Positions 23,477 to 35,843 of a stretch of 64,000 nucleotides of DNA are shown in pieces. The notes beneath the pieces were generated by a model, which did no database searches, was not told the DNA's origin, and saw only the letters and a list, made by a program, of their open reading frames with translations. The position numbers were made by a program, and so were the translations under genes. Position 1 is the stretch's first letter, and the number at the start of each line of letters is the position of its first letter. Source of the stretch: Phallus indusiatus (lineage: Eukaryota > Basidiomycota > Agaricomycetes > Phallales > Phallaceae); assembly GCA_027605045.1 (NCBI GenBank), contig JAQFWX010000001.1:248001-312000 (forward strand). Direction: 5' to 3'.

Positions 23477-25360
23477 AAAAATCGATTCTTGTAATTGAAC
23501 TTAGCTGTATAATTAAATGAACCTTTTGACGTACTTTGAGAATATACCGCGTTTGTATCATGTATCTCCAGTTTGTATGTAGATGGCTTGACGAGATCCG
23601 AGACGGGCTATCCATGGAAAGTCCCGAAACGCGCGATATTACCGAGTCACGTTACACAACGCGTACTTCATTGTTTCAGAAAAATGTATATATACTAAAA
23701 ACCATTATCTACAATAAACAACGAATTTTCCCCCCATTTTTCCCTCTATTTTCCCAAACACACAGTAACTGATTCCCGTATCTTTCCTGCCACTCTCCTG
23801 AGGCGCACTCGTCAGGCTGAGATGACCAAATGATAATTTCTATCAATCTGGTATTCTCTGCGTATAAGAACAAGTTACACTATACTCAGTACATGCAGTA
23901 CTATCAGTACTATCGCATTTATGTGCCCCGGTGTGTGATGGAAATCAATAACGGGTACAAAAGTGCCGGCGCCACGGAAAACATCTGGGACTAAACGCTT
24001 ATGAGAGTATCCCTTATCAAAACATGATTAGAGGTTTCTTCTGCATTCGCGATGTACTTACATTTCAGAAATAACCGGCCATGATGACCGAATATGTTTA
24101 TGAAAGCGGGATATATTCAGGATGAAGTCCATGGACAGGAGTTATTGGATGCAGAGTTAATGGTTTTCGTTGCAAGAGGAGAACCATATCGCATTGAGAA
24201 GAAATACGAGAGTGTGGAGGTGGCGCGACGCTGGTGTACAAATCCTCTTTTAATTGTCACATGATTGGTTAGGAAATCGAGTAATACCCGAGAAATTTTC
24301 TGAGCGCCGTTTCAATTGTTCCGTGAACCCGGCGATGAGCTAGCGTACTACCTTTTTTTTTTTTGGTGGAGCTTCGGACTTGCTCTTAGTAACTTGGATC
24401 TGGTGAACGCGATTCAGCTAGACGGAAGGTTTGGACGTAGTTTCAAGTCGTGAAGATGTAAGGTGCAGTTCAGTCCGAAGTTTGCTATTTTTTTTCTCAT
24501 TAACAAGATGCTGTAGGCTTAGGCTCCAAGTCCTGAAGCCCTTCACTATGGTTGATATCCCGATTGTGGCGTTTAGATAATTCTACCTAATGTTTCATGT
24601 TTCAAGTAATCGATACACCAAAGAGTTAGACACATAGTCTGCATAAGCTGCCATAATGGCTGAGTGGATTTCAGCCCTCTATTACTAGTACTAGTTGTGC
24701 AGCTTGTTCTGTTGTCCAGGGCTTGATATTGATGACCTTTGAGGTCCCCAACAAGCAATGCCAGCCTCCGTAAGCCCAATGAGAGGAAACCTCGGTATGG
24801 CGCGCGCGCGCCGATAATTGATCAGTGATATTGAAGACTCACCGCAATTGCGCTGAGACCGTAGCACCTATTAGCTCATCATATTAGCCACACGTTGGCA
24901 TAACTTCTGGATCTTAGAGATGTGTGTGATAAATGGGAGTCATGTTTATATCATAAGCTCGCGGTCTTAGGAATGATGTTGACGTGGGCAATGTAGACAG
25001 CGGGAGCTGCTATATCCGAGTTGGTTGATACTGGTGGGAGAATCTGCAGTCTTGTTTTGGGTTGCGTATTTTCATCTCGTTAGGTCAGAGATACCCACTG
25101 ATATGATCATGACTCGGCGTCAGGCTGACACTGCTGGCACCGTGACGTGACCGTGGGTCGGTTAGATTATCCGTATCGCTCAATCAAAATTAAAATCTCT
25201 GTATAGCCCTTATTATGTCTGATATTATGATAATATAGTAACATGGAAGATCAAACTTTATGGCGGGTACATATATACCATTCACCCGCCTCGTTTCTCT
25301 GTCTCTCAAAACCTCCCTCATCAATTTATATCTCATCTCGTAAATTCTCAAATTTTCGCA
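23477..25360. other. Spacer between the DUF6533 pair
   Basis: No gene was recognised. A short CG-alternating tract (ggcgcgcgcgcgcc, about 24799) is present. The final 100 bp upstream of copy 2 resembles the leader of copy 1 (pyrimidine-rich, with 'cctcatcaa'). Confidence 0.45.
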
Positions 25361-26800
25361 ATGGCAGGTAATTTGAGCATAATAGATCAAATTGAGTTAG
25401 CGGAAAGCTTGGTTCCAAGTGCTTCGGGTGCCCATTTCGACATAATCACAGCTGGTATGTTTTCAACGTGTTTTGTTTAATACCTTTTCTCAGAATTCTC
25501 ACTTAGTTGCCGGAGTCTCCGCACTCGTCTGGGACGCATTGCTTACATTCGATGAGGAAGTACGTCTCATTTACTTCAAGGCAAAGATGCTTTCTGAGTA
25601 CTTATTAGAGAGCATATATTTGGACGTAATATTGCTCTTTGATTCCCCTATATCCCATTATTTACGCATGCTTTTGTAGAACCAAGTTCTCTCTTCTTAA
25701 ATGTGTCTTTCTCATTGTCCGATACCTTTCTCTCGCCATCCAAATGTAAGCTTGTACCCAATTTTTCCGAAGTTTACTGAGAATTTTTAGAGCAAACGCA
25801 ATATATTCATTCGCACTCAACGCCTCCTTTAGTGATGGAGTATGTGCAGGTTACAAGTGGTTATTGGGTTTTGGAGGAGTATCCCTAGCGGCAGCCGCAG
25901 ATTTACTTTTGGTATATCGAGGTACGATGAATGCAGTACTGCTTGATCATAACTGAATCTAACTTATCCATTTAGTTTATTCGTTTTACGGAAAACATCG
26001 AGGCTTCTTGTGTTTTTTGATTGTCTTGTATCTTTGCACACAAGGAGCAGTGTTTACCCTTGCCGGAATTTTTGTATCGGGCTACCTTGTCATTCCAACC
26101 CCGGTTCCTCAGTTCGACCTCATTATCGGTGATTGCATAACGATTCAATATCCCCTAAGACTGGCCTTCATCTGGTGTGGCATATTCTGTTCCCTATAAA
26201 CGAAGTTGAAATCAGTAATTCAGCTATGTCCTTTCAGGGTCGTCATACTCATTTTTCAAAGTATTATCTTCATCCTCGTGATCGCTAGAGTGATATACAC
26301 CAGATATGGAGTCAGTGATCTCGGGATACCGCTATCCCCTTTATACACAGTATTTATCAGAGATGGTATTTGGGCATATGCCCTCATCGTATGTACGTCC
26401 CCGGTCCCCAGCCATCTGGGACGACCAGAAGGCAAATGTTTAGACGTCAATCAATTTTCTAATTTTACCCCCAGTAAACTCGCTGCTTTGCGTGATATAC
26501 AATCATCAAACAACGAGCTCCCCCCTTGGAGCATCTTTTATCTTGTACGTTTGGACATCCTGTCCGCGAAAGCTTTCTATTGATCTCCCATTTAAAGTTT
26601 CTGGTTTACAACGAGTAGCGTTTGTGTGCGTCATTTACGTGTATTGTCTATTAATTAACTCATAATATGTGCAGAGCTGTCGCCTGATCCTCAACTTGCA
26701 GTCTATCATTCATCCCACTGTCGTTGTTTCGACTTACTCGGAGTCCTTCCCATTAAAAATTAGAAACAACCCCATAGATCAATCAGGTAACTTGTTTTGA
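25361..26800 (+). CDS. DUF6533-type multi-pass membrane protein, tandem copy 2
   Basis: A paralogue of the 22053-23476 gene with the same exon plan. Start MAGNLSIIDQIELAESL, then VAGVSALVWDALLTFDEE, the 17-nt micro-exon at 25609-25625 (RAYIWT) and TKFSLLKCVFLIVRYLSLAI. Helices continue with WLLGFGGVSLAAAADLLLVY, FLIVLYLCTQGAVFTLAGIF, VVILIFQSIIFILVIARVIY and SSVCSCRLILNLQSIIHP. Stop TGA at 26798-26800. Introns differ in length and sequence from copy 1 while exons stay similar, so the protein is probably under selection. The segment around 26206-26450 is the exon carrying VILIFQSIIFI plus its downstream intron. Function unknown; a multi-pass membrane location is inferred from hydrophobicity. 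Confidence 0.85.
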
Positions 26801-27813
26801 AAAAGTGGCTCTTGTAATAGGCCCGGTTGTATTATTATGATATTTTGGCGTACTTCGTGAAGTTCGTATGTATGTATTTCCGAATTCTAGGGCGCTGTCG
26901 GGACTGAGATGACTAAATGATACCTAACGTTATCCCGGAATTATAAGCGCACAAGCACTGCCTTCAGCATGCTCTGTAGTCCGTGCATTTGCTCCGGATC
27001 CGGCAAGGCAATATATAATGAAATCAACTGAAAGGTCAATTCCTCAGTTCTTATGTCTAGCTATGTTGATAAACGAATCAAGGCGCTATTTCCTCCATTT
27101 TTTTTTGGTTAAAATATCCCAATTTACATAAACCGAAAAAACGCCAAGTCAGAGCCTTGATTCGTCCATTAACCAGCCAAAATTTTCCCAACATTACCCA
27201 TGGTACTTAGGACTGTGTGAGGCGATTATTTATTGAAAACTCTATTTCTAATCGGTTTGCCAATATATAGAAATCAAAGCTTCTATTGCGAAAGTTCCGG
27301 TGGTGATAATCGCGCGATCGTGCGTAATCAAGCACATCAATGATCAAACTCTAGGCCCTACATAGCTAATAGTTCAGAAAGATAGTTAGTGAGTAGGTTG
27401 TATAATGCTGTCATTACATATATGTAGTAGTTAAATTAGTCTATGCTGCATCCACAATTTTGAAACACAATATGAAGGCTGATGGAAAATGCTCAGTGAT
27501 CATGACAGTTGAATTGACTGGCCAGCCACGTCTAGATCTTTAAGTTGAAACAGACATTAGTGAACATTGCGCCTATCCATCAGGCACCACAGAACACTAG
27601 AACTTACATTCAATTGGGCACGGGCTGAGTATCAATAAATACAACCAATGGGACGACACAATACCATACATTGTTTCACACAGTCACTGTATTTGTTTGT
27701 TCGTTTGTTACTTCTTTTGTTTCTGTAAGTATAGAGTTTGTTTCGTTGGCTTCGCAGGTGGGACGACTATTGCTCTTTCCCCTGTAATCCTCCTGTTTTT
27801 ACACTCATCCGTT
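26801..27813. other. Intergenic, nothing firm
   Basis: AT-rich spacer. The right end (about 27700-27813) is probably coding or leader for the reductase: its frame reads GFAGGTTIALSPVILLFL directly upstream of the chosen ATG, a plausible membrane anchor. No ATG in that frame was found, so a further upstream exon may exist. Confidence 0.5.
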
Positions 27814-29130
27814 ATGGTTATGGTTTTCAGGAAAAAATGGAATCCCAGAGGACAGGTACGATCTAACATATACATGTATATATTCTGGGCTCATATACTG
27901 TACTTGAACATAGCATTGCTATGTTACCGGGGGGAGTCAAGGAACTGGTTTTTGCCTTTCCCTTTTGTTGGTAAAACAGGGTGCCCATGTTTCCATCGTT
28001 GCACGGGATGAGAACAAGCTGAAGACTGCAATTGAGAAACTAGAGGTGATACGTCTTCATTAAGTTTTGTATATATTTTTTGATCATTATTTTCTCAAGC
28101 ACGTTCGTCAGAGCCCAGATCAAATTATCAAATGGTACTCAAGATCCTTGTCAACCTACGACGGTGCAGTCGCTGCGCTGGAACAAGCTTGTCAGCCATT
28201 TGATGGCAAAGTTCCAGACGCTATCTTTAACTGTGCTGGATCTTCGCGACCTGGTTATTTTATAGAAGAAACGGAAGGAACAATAAAGGCTGGAATGGAT
28301 AATGCTTACTGGGTTCAGGCATACACAGCGTTGGTCAGGTTTTCTTCAACGTGATGGTAAAAAAAAATCAAATACTAACGATGTTCACCTTTATGTAATA
28401 TTAGGTTGCTTCGAAATTGATGGTTCGTCAAAAAATCAAAGGAAAAATTATTTTCGTGGCATCTACATTATCGTACTTTTCAATGGTTGGTTATTCTTCA
28501 TATTCTCCAGGTAAATTTGCTCTCAGAGGTAAGTCCACGCTTACTGGCGACTTTCGGTGTGTCTGTCCTTGTTGTTAAAGCGTTTCAAAGGTCTAGCGGA
28601 AGGACTTCGAAATGAATTCCAGCTATACGGAATATCTGTTCATATATTTCACCCTTGCACTATTTATACGCCGGGATATACAGAGGAAAACAAGACCAAA
28701 CCTCTAATCACTCTCAAAATCGAAGAGAGTGACTCAGGAATAACACCTGAAAAAGCCGCCAAAGGTGTTTTTGAATGTATAGACTTGTCATTCATTTTTC
28801 TATTGAAGACATAACTGAACTCGTTATGCTGTAAACTCTTTTTCTAGGTGTTCAAGACGGTAAATTCCAACATGAATCAGATTGGATCACCAAGATTTTC
28901 CGAGCTGGAACCAGAGGTTCTGCTCCTAGCGGTCCGCTAGATTTCTTTGGAGATTTTGCTTCTTGGGTAATTGCAGTTTCATTGAAGGGTGATTGATATC
29001 ACGATTTAACACGTGATGCCACTAGCTGATAGTCCCTATTTTCCGGTTCATGGCCGATTCTGAAGTCCGCAAACATCGAATCAAACACGAGGAGTACCTT
29101 CGTTCTCAAGGATTTTACAACATGAATTGA
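27814..29130 (+). CDS. TSC10: 3-ketodihydrosphingosine reductase
   Basis: An NADPH-dependent short-chain dehydrogenase that reduces 3-ketosphinganine to sphinganine, the second step of sphingolipid synthesis, on the ER membrane. Seven exons (27814-27855, 27914-28045, 28112-28333, 28405-28528, 28591-28776, 28848-28966, 29026-29130) give 309 residues. The cofactor loop is VTGGSQGTG and the second strand VSIVARDENKL. NCAGSSRPGYF and NAYWVQAYTAL are specific to this family. The catalytic segment is FVASTLSYFS with YSPGK (Tyr-x3-Lys). The C-terminal VPIFRFM could be a membrane segment, and the end is FYNMN. Upstream in-frame sequence encodes a hydrophobic stretch usual for these proteins, so the true start may lie further 5'. 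A single-copy housekeeping gene unrelated to its neighbours. Confidence 0.9.
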
Positions 29131-29259
29131 TCTGCCATGGGTTCGGTTAGTTTGGAGAAATGAATGCGCATGTGGTAGTTTTATTTACCTTTTACCATGT
29201 CGACTCATCAGGCTGCGATGCATCAATATCAATGATGACCAGCTGTTAGTAGACCGACT

Positions 29260-30162
29260 ATTCGAATTGCATGCCATAATAACGTCCCACGACTTTCCGT
29301 AACGGTCCCGTGACAGTCCTTAACGTCCCGCGCGAGTCTGATTTCTGCCGAAGTTGTCCTCCACCGTCCCAACTTTCAATTCCTCCTCTTCCACTTATGC
29401 AATTTTTAAGATCTCAAGATCAAAAAGTTTGTATTTATTAGTCTACGTAAAATAAAATTATTTCCAGGCCATAATAATAAAAAATGACCGAACGGTGACC
29501 TTAAAACATCGATGACGCGTCTCAGTTTTTCAGCGTCTATGAATAGGGACTAGGCGAATTTCAGCAAGCTTTGGCCTGTTTTGGCAAACTCGCTTGAAGT
29601 TCAAAACAGGCGCTCACAGCAAGACTCTAACCGAGAAGGCCGCTCATCTGGATTTCACTTGGAACCTACATATTTATGTGCATTAGCACCTATTAGCACT
29701 GTTTCTCATATGCAACTTTGTTTATTATCTTATGAAGAGAGTAATTATGATAATAATATGGGAGCCATGAGTACTTTTTGTTGTGAAATGACTCAAATGA
29801 GCAAGAAATAAATGATAATTTGAATTTATATTATATACATGAGAAAATGTGCGATTGAATGTTTCTAAATAATTTTCCAAAACTCTCCTCATTTATAGCT
29901 ACTCAATCATCAAAAATTTACCCAAATCTATCAAGCAAATGTTGAGATATTCAAAGTTGGGACGGAAATGGTTGGATGCATGTGACGAATATTGTTCAGG
30001 GAAGTGACGGGAATGGTTCGGGGCATTGAGACCGTAATACTTAAATTCAGGGACGGACGAGGCTCAAGGGCGGGACCGTTACGACTGTCACAGGACCGTT
30101 ACGGACAGTCGCGGGACCGTTACGGAAAGTCGTGGGACACTATTATAATTTGCATTCGAATT
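29260..30162. mobile_element. Terminal-inverted-repeat element, about 0.9 kb
   Basis: A 26-bp perfect inverted repeat at 29284-29309 and 30113-30138 begins GTCCCACGACTTTCCG. Weaker pairing extends outward to ATTCGAATTGCA (29260-29271) and its partner near 30151-30162. Inside the right arm the unit GGGACCGTTACG is repeated three times with variant spacers, and the left arm has the matching complement. The interior shows no transposase. It is probably a non-autonomous DNA transposon with subterminal repeats. A target-site duplication was not clear. Confidence 0.7.
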
Positions 30163-30360
30163 TGGAGCCATAATTATATTATTTGAAAGTTGATATTTTT
30201 TCAATTAAATTTACGACATATTTAAGAAACAATATAGGAAAATATAAGTTGACATATAGGATGAGATAATAAGATAAGAATAAAAACTAGTCCGAAGTCC
30301 CCGACTTCAAAGAGTCCAGACTCTTACATCTGTCCATCAACACTCGTCCACAAGTGTAAA

Positions 30361-31731
30361 TTATTGCTTCAGCTGACGCTTTCTCTCCTCCCGCTCTTGA
30401 ATTCTCACAGAGCGTCGTCTGCCACATGGCAAGGTTGTGCTCCCACTGAGCGTAGTACTCGTACACAAAGTTTGACCAGTAGCAGCTTGAGTAATGGACT
30501 CTTCGGTGGGATTACGAGGCGGAATCCGTTTTCGCGTAGAGCGTCGTGATAAAGTGCCAGCAGGAGAAGAAAATGAAGAAGAATAACCATCATCGTTCTC
30601 AGAGTCACCCAAGTTCAGCGGCGGTTTAAAGGGTGTACTTGAGCTGCTAGCACACGGGTACGGAAGGAAATTCGACTTATGTTTTGGAACGTTGTTCTTC
30701 TTCTGAGAAGAAGGGTGCTGTTTTGTAGCTGAACTCTTGCTTGCAATTGAATGCATTGGGAAACCGGAATTGTCGGGTTTGGATGTATTAGGGAGAGAAC
30801 CCGGAGCATCGCCGGTTTGGCTGGCATCGGCCTTAGCTTCGAGGTTAGGCTTGTATGAATGTGAATGTGAGTGTGAGCCTTTAGAACTGGTATCCTGACC
30901 GAGTGTCGAGGGGCGCAATGGACGACGCGGTGACTTTGACGGGCTTTCGGATACGGATGCACTTTGTCGGGCGCCTGCATTCGCTTGAACGCCGCGCTCA
31001 GCCCCATCGTGCTTCAGATTTTTCAAAGGGAGTCCTGATGATCGCTTGAACCTGGCAGAGCTTGGATGACTCAGATGAGCATCTGTATCAAGAGAATCAT
31101 AGTATGACTCCGAGTCCGATTCCCCAGCCTGAGTTACACGTGAACCGTGAGTGGCGTCCCAGGACGAAACCCACCGCTGGCGGTGCTTTGGTTCCAATTC
31201 CTGGTTAGCGTTGGTATGAATGTCATCACCTGCATCATATCCATAGAAGGATGAGTGTTCGTGTCCAGATCCATTGACAAAGCATGCTGGTACTGATACT
31301 GGAAGAATGACAGGATTAATCTTATTCGCCTGAGGGTGGTTCAATAACCACTCGGGAAAGAATTGGTTCCCGAAGTGGAATACAGGGCTGTAATTGTAGG
31401 ATGTTTGATGAATGTTTGAATTCGCAACTTGATTTGTCAGAGATGGTAATAGGTTGGTGCCGTTTCTATTGGATAGGTATTGTTCGTCACTGTGATCAGC
31501 CGTAGCACGATAATAATCAGGTTGTTGAGTTGTCTAATTAAATAAATCAATAATGAGTGCATACGCTTGGACCGATGAAGCGAATGGGGTGTTTACCTGA
31601 TTGATGACGTGTTCCGTATTGCCCGACTTAACGGGGATTTGCTGATCTATGGGGTGTAATGCAGTTGTATTATGATATTGAGGTTCAAAGTTGCCTCGAA
31701 CTTGGATTGGTTGATTCTTTCGATGAGACAT
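30361..31731 (-). CDS. Disordered protein, dispersed QTxYNY-family member
   Basis: Two exons (31597-31731 and 30361-31533) give 435 residues, starting MSHRKNQPIQVRG. The layout mirrors the pair at 11.5-14.2 kb: a short polar first exon, a phase-0 intron, then TTQQPDYY, and near residue 88 HQTSYNYSPV, matching QTTYNYTY. The rest is hydrophilic and Ser-rich, with HSHSHSYK, SKSPRRPLRPS, SSFSSPAG and basic segments RRSTRKRIPPR and RRRSVRIQEREERKR, which could act as nuclear-import signals. No catalytic domain, signal peptide or membrane segment is seen. A (GA)n tract lies 12 bp upstream of the start codon, that is a (CT)n leader on the coding strand. Function unknown. Confidence 0.75.
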
Positions 31732-31746
31732 GGGAGAGGGGAGAAG

Positions 31747-31755
31747 GAGAGAGAG

Positions 31756-31806
<51 letters not shown>
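31747..31806. repeat. (GA)n microsatellite, about 60 bp
   Basis: An almost pure GA tract with one interruption near its left end. It is immediately upstream of the minus-strand start at 31731, so it reads as a CT-rich promoter or leader tract. Confidence 0.9.
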
Positions 31807-31808
<2 letters not shown>

Positions 31809-33526
31809 GGCGGAAGGTGTAACGAGTGGGAAAATGATGATTTTTATTTGAAAGATTTCAGAGTAAGCGAGAAACCAACTATCTCATTGCATTCAACGAT
31901 GATCGATAAACGGTCGCTTCTGCGTTTTTAAAATCTAACACGTTGCGTTGCAGACGCCACAAAAAATGAAATCATTTCATTTGAATCAGCCATGGCACGC
32001 ACCGCGGATCTGACCAAATAAAGAAATGAACACGCCTTATCCGAGCATTTTCGTGCAAGTGACCTAAAAACTTTAGGGGAAACAGCTGATCCTATCTCAA
32101 TACACTCAAGATGCGGACGTTGTGTTTTCTCTTTTGGGAAATAGATATCGACACTGTGACTTGTTTTTGTGGAGGGTGCTATGACCCATGGCTTATCGTC
32201 CTAACAACCCGCATGTGCCATGGATTGCACACACACACGCATACGCATACGCACTGCTCCAAGTCTTTCGCCGTGGCGGTTGAAATTTACTAAACGTTTA
32301 ACGTTGAATGCGAGCGTCCGTCAATGCACGGATACTGCTGTCTTGCAAGTTTACACCCGCAGTGTGGATTGTGCAAGTTGTCATCAAAAGTCAAAGCCTA
32401 TCACTTGAAAAAAAAGTTGATGTTGATATCTGAATTTGAGGAATGAGTCAAAATGGTACAACGGCAAACAGCGTGCATGATTGGTTCCTTGCCTCGTCTG
32501 TTTCGAGCTCAGGACACAGTGAGGGTGTTCATGGTATGTCGGTATGTTCGGTGAGGTGGCTGTCGTCTTGGCGTGTTTCTATACAAAAACGTAAGTGCTG
32601 GGGACTAGTAGGGAGGGACGAAGGACATGAAAGAGAACAACCGGAAAAGGGCTGTCGAGGATTGAGGCTAAGATGTCTCTTAGCCCGAAGAGTCATGGCG
32701 GTGAGGGCGACGACGTGCAGTCAACATGTGCAATGAGCTCTGGCGCCCGCGAGTTTACGCAGGATGCCGGCACCTTCTCCAATTACACACCCACAGCATC
32801 ATGTATCATATCTTATAACCTAAGCTACTCGCTTAGGAAATCAACGGTGGATTCCGTGATCGGTGATGAAAAAGCATGTGATTTTCTATTGGTGTCGATA
32901 GGCGGTGTGCGGGAGTGTGCGGGTGCAGATAGGATAATTGATTTTTTGTTCTTGGCAGGTTTGGTTGATTGGAGCGGACTAAGGACTACCAAGGACTGGC
33001 GGACATGACCCTTCGCTTCTATCACCACACTTTCAATGTATCTGATACATGTTATGTGTTTCGTATGTTCCGTCTTGTGGTGCTGGCGCGACGTCCGGAA
33101 CCGGGAACGTCGGCCGCGGTGGTCTGAAATCAGCGACGGGTTTTTCAGTATCAATGCATCATCTTGGGACCGGTGGTTGTGTTCGGATCGTAAGGCAAGT
33201 TTAACGCGATCTTCCGACTCCATAAAGCAGAGCAGAGCGAAGCTTTATCCATATCTTTATTTTTATTTATGTCGTTCGTCCACGTGGTACAGTGGATAAT
33301 AAATATATTGAAAATCTTGGACCGCAATGGGGGCTAGTACTCTAGGGTATTCTTTTATCGCGGTTCTGGTTTTTGGGGTCGTCATATGGTTCCGAAGTGG
33401 ATTGTGGGTGCCTCCTTCGTATAAGAAGAGCCATAAGCGGGGTAAGATCGGAGGGTGTTGGGTTTTCTTTTCTTCCCTTCTTAAACTTCTTTGCTGTAAC
33501 CGACCCATCCACACCAAGAAATCGAA
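31807..33526. other. Divergent intergenic region
   Basis: A spacer between the divergently transcribed QTxYNY gene (-) and peptide transporter (+). It contains a short CA/CGCATA repeat near 32229-32252. The last 100 bp before 33527 is a pyrimidine-rich leader (ttttcttttcttcccttcttaaac). No gene was recognised in the short open frames. Confidence 0.5.
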
Positions 33527-35843
33527 ATGGCTGTCGCTCGAGGGATTGAAGTCGCCAATGTTGAAGGATACCTCGATGGTGATGATGAGAAGAAACGTCG
33601 GTCTACGTCTGTTGATGGAGTTGATGATCAAGTTGCCGCTGTACATCCTAATGGTAACGATATCGAGGAAGAAGAAGATATTGTTGCTATATACGGAGAG
33701 AATGTCGAGTTTCCGAACGACGAGGAGATTGCGACTCTACGACGTGTGGCGGACAGAATTCCTATTGGAGCGTTTGCTATCGTTATAGTCGAACTGTGTG
33801 AGAGGTTTGCGTACTATGGTGAGTACACCTAAAGATGGATGAGATGATGAACAAATGTCGTTCTGACCTTGTATCTAAGGTCTCTCCGGACCATTCCAAA
33901 ACTATCTTCAGAATCCTCTTCCACCTGGTTCATCGACGGGTGCACCTTCTAATGGGGACGCAGGAACAGCCGGCGCACTGAACCGCGGTCAAACAGCTGC
34001 CACGGGACTACAAAACATGTTTTCCTTTCTCGCGTACATTACACCCATCTTTGGTGGAATCATTGCAGACGCCAAGTGGGGGCGGTACAAAACCATTTCC
34101 GTGTTCTGTGTCATTTATATCATCGGACTGATTATCATATTCGCGACGTCGTTGCCTGGCTCGTTGAGGAGTGGTGCAGGGTTCGCAGGGTGGATTGTGG
34201 GTGCGATTGTGGTCGCCATTGGAACGGGTGGGATTAAAAGCAATGTGTCCCCACTCGTGGCAGACCAATACCGCAAAACGCGCATGTTCATACGCGTTAT
34301 CCCGTCCACCGGCGAACGCGTCATCGTAGACCCGAACGTGACGATCACCCGAATCTACAACCTCTTTTACTGGTGCATCAACGTCGGATCGTTATCTTCC
34401 ATCGCTACAACCGAGCTTGAACACAACGTTGGATTCTGGGCTGCGTTTTTGTTGCCTGCTGTTGTGTTCTTTGGGACGCCGATTGTGTTGATTAGTGCGA
34501 GACGGACGTATCATAAGGTGCCGCCGAGAGGGTCTGTTGTGGCTGAGACGTTTAGAGTGGGGGCGATTGCGTTGAAAGGGTTTTGGAGCCATCCGGTGAA
34601 GTATTGGAAGGAGAGTCGGGTGACGGGTGTGTGGGATCGAGCAAAGCCTTCGTATACGCGGAGTAGATGGATTACTTGGGGTGCGTATGAGACCTAGCAG
34701 TGGTGCCTTCTCCCCTAATATGGTTTGTTAGACGACGCGTTTGTAGATGAAGTTAAACGAACCGCCAAAGCGTGTCAGATTTTCCTCTTTTTCCCCGTAA
34801 GTCTCCTCTAGAACTCCTATAGTCTTATCTCCTCACTAAACCCGAGCTCAGCTCTACTGGATCTCGTACAACCAACTAACGACGAACCTGGTGTCAATGG
34901 CTGCAGACATGTCACTGCACGGAACACCCAACGATCTATTCCAGAACTTTGACCCCATCGCGCTCATCATCTTCATCCCCGTGTGTCTCCTCTCCTCTCC
35001 TCTCCTCTCATTATAAACTTGTGCTAACAACAACCCTCCACAGATAATGGATATGCTCGTGTACCCGGGTCTTCGCAGACTAGGCTTCGTCCCCCGCCCT
35101 GTATTCCGAATATGGCTAGGCTTCATGTTTGCAGCAGCAGCCATGGTCTACTCCGCCGTTCTCCAACACTTTATTTACAAAACGAACCCATGTGGCGATT
35201 TTGCGAGTAACTGTACGGATAGTGCGGGTAATGCGACGCCTTCGACGATTACGGTGTGGGTGCAGGTGCCGGCGTACGTGTTGATCGCCATCAGTGAGAT
35301 TTTCGCGTCGATAACTGGGTGAGTTTGAGTGCCGCTTTATCGAGATGGTGTGCTGAGCGTTTTGAACAGACTTGAGTATGCGTATAATAAAGCACCGAAG
35401 AGAATGAAATCGCTCGTTATGGCTTGCTACTTATTCACAACGGCCGTTGGAAATGTAACACATACATACCTTTTCTTTGCATCTTTTGACCCCCCAACTA
35501 ATTTTTTTTATTTCCAGGCTCTCAATGCGTCGTTGGCGCCTGTAGCAGTAGACCCGAAACTAGTAGGAAACTACGCCGGAATTGCGATTGCCACGTTTAT
35601 CGCTGGAGTCGTGTTTTACGGGCTGTTTTACAAGCGGGATAGACATGGTGGGTGCAATAGTGCATGTTTATTGGGTTGTGCATGGGGGACTGATAGACTT
35701 TTTGAACAGAGGAAACGGAGAATCTTATTGGGACTGAGAAGAGGTATGAAAGTGCGGAGACTTTGACTAATAATGGGAGTAGGAATGGGAATGGGAATGG
35801 GGGTGATGTGACGCCGGTGGAGAAGGAGAAAGAGCGGGTGTAA
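33527..35843 (+). CDS. PTR2: POT/PTR2-type proton-coupled peptide transporter
   Basis: A plasma-membrane importer of di- and tripeptides (major facilitator superfamily). Eight exons: 33527-33818, 33880-34680, 34732-34796, 34852-34980, 35044-35318, 35370-35454, 35518-35647, 35710-35843. The N-terminal 80 residues are acidic and cytoplasmic. Helix 1 carries the POT motif VELCERFAYYGLSGPFQNYLQ (the ExxERFxYY element). FSFLAYITPIFGGIIAD and GRYKTI form the MFS loop 2-3, and GTGGIKSNVSP follows. TRIYNLFYWCINVGS is the second PTR signature. Later helices include FDPIALIIFIP and VPAYVLIAISEIFAS, then LEYAYNKAPKRMKS and FYGLFYKRD. The tail is polar (NGNGNG, VEKEKERV). Its 3' exons and downstream flank are the source-like copy of the fragments repeated at about 40, 44, 47, 51 and 63 kb. 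Confidence 0.95.

Noticed and set aside
24795..24815. Alternating GC tract
   Set aside because: Too short to support a Z-DNA or regulatory claim, and no gene start is nearby.
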